Origin: Adiantum capillus-veneris
Lineage: Eukaryota; Streptophyta; Polypodiopsida; Polypodiales; Pteridaceae
Direction of reading: 5' to 3'
DNA: 64,000 bases
Assembly (NCBI GenBank): GCA_014529385.2
Contig: CM043953.1
Location: forward strand, 72,815,872-72,879,871
A program made the position numbers and the translations under genes. The notes below the pieces were generated by a model. The model saw only the letters and a program-made list of their open reading frames with translations. It was not told the DNA's origin and ran no database searches. Shown piece after piece: positions 62,974-64,000 of the stretch; position 1 is the stretch's first letter, and each line of letters begins with the position of its first letter.

Positions 62974-64000
62974 CATTAGGTGATCTCTCTCTCATTTTTT
63001 GACACCAATATTGATTCTTACCAAAGAGAAAAAGAATTCTGGAATGTAAAATGGACTGGTCTGAGGTGGTTTAGGCTTTTAGCAATTTCGAATTACTGAC
63101 AAACATTATGATGCATGTGGCTCATGATAAATGCCGTTCTTTTTCTTCTTTTATAAATAGAACAAGAAAAGAAACTTGCTATTTGGTAAATAGGGAAGCC
63201 CATCTATCATAAACATTGATTTTTACAATTGCAAATGGGTGCTTCCCTATTCCAATTCCAGCTTCCCGTTTCAAATCCCCATTCCATGTTTTAGATGTTG
63301 CAAGGAAAATAAGAAAGGTCACCTCTATAGCAATGTCTCCCAATAGCACTCAAGGCAAATTCAGCACGAGAAGCCATATCAAAAGAACTCCCACAATACC
63401 ACAACTTAAAAGTAAGTGAACCTTTGGGAATTTAAAAGCACACGTCCACCCAAAAGACCACCATAGAAACTAGGAAGCACCTATCTTGGCATGGAATCAT
63501 AGCACACACCAACCTCTTCACCCATTGCTTCCTTCAAACCACAATTTCAAAGTGTACATGTGCCACAAAAGATACAAGTCTTCAACACTTACCCCAAACA
63601 TCTAGTGGGTTGCCATATCTTGTACTTTGTGATAGACAGAATGTATCTTTCAAATCACAACTCCAAAAGAAATGCTTTCAAGCCTCAAAAATTATCTGCA
63701 ATTTTTTAAACAAAAGTTATGAAATCGAATTTCAAATCTAGGCACCACTATGTGAAAAATTGGCACAAAAAGCAAGATGCCTGGTACAACTACACACACA
63801 AAAGGTTAGTTGAGGGCAAGAAAAACTACATCAAAACGCATGTGGAAGCTAAAACAATCCAAAATCTACAAATTTTTGTTATTTGGCTTAACTTTTTTAG
63901 TTTTTACATTAGTTTGTTATATGCAATTCATACTTCAAAAAACTAATTGATAAGTACTCAAGGCAACCTGCACGTTGGCGCTAGCCAAGCGACTTGTGTT
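62974..64000. other. 3' flank of the hydrolase gene
   Basis: It begins with the 3' UTR. No canonical AATAAA could be confidently assigned. At 63,235-63,295 a cluster of TTCCCTATTCCAATTCCAGC and CCCCATTCCATG words resembles the hAT-like element at 6,678-7,128. No gene is seen to the window end. Confidence 0.45.

Overview
The window reads as nuclear DNA of a land plant with a very repeat-rich genome. One spliced gene is stretched across almost the whole window, with introns full of LINEs, a tRNA-type SINE, Ty3/gypsy and copia LTR elements, hAT-like small elements and (GA)n/(CT)n tracts. Plant-type LTR elements with tRNA-iMet primer sites, a chromodomain retroelement and huge introns suggest a fern or another large-genome vascular plant. 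That placement is inference; nothing in the sequence identifies the species.

The only host gene I can support lies on the + strand. It encodes a HAD-superfamily hydrolase of the HDHD5/CECR5 type (subfamily IIA). Eleven exons can be placed to the base, from about 5,407 to the stop at 62,971-62,973. All ten introns join in frame. Their lengths are about 39,246, 98, 1,077, 118, 255, 1,000, 77, 77, 5,134 and 9,405 bases. Introns 1, 9 and 10 hold nearly all the transposons. Intron 8 appears to be a GC-AG intron. The four HAD catalytic motifs are intact. The 5' end of exon 1 is uncertain because it directly abuts a (GA)n tract and a SINE fragment.

Layout. 1-5.4 kb: an LTR end, a LINE-A copy, a hAT-like element, a LINE-B fragment and three SINE copies. 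5.4-44.8 kb (intron 1): LINE-B pieces, a 62-bp perfect inverted repeat around (CT)n, an LTR (family D), and a gag region interrupted by a 6.7-kb chromovirus with clear LTRs, TSD, PBS and PPT. Further right come other LTRs, a long LINE-A, a gypsy gag-protease remnant with nested copia and solo-LTR-like pieces, an internally deleted LINE-B, a hAT MITE and a short LINE-A. 44.8-48.3 kb: exons 2-9, compact. 48.3-53.4 kb (intron 9): a long LINE-B. 53.5-62.9 kb (intron 10): a run of LINE-B fragments, mostly antisense to the gene. After 62,973: 3' flank.

Nearly all element ORFs carry stops or frameshifts, so I annotate them as pseudogenes or mobile elements. Points that deserve attention: a 3' tail apparently shared by the SINE and LINE-B, the SINE/(GA)n junction at exon 1, a conserved LTR block of about 55 nt found in several LTR families, internally deleted LINE-B derivatives, and small hAT-like elements packed with short palindromic motifs.
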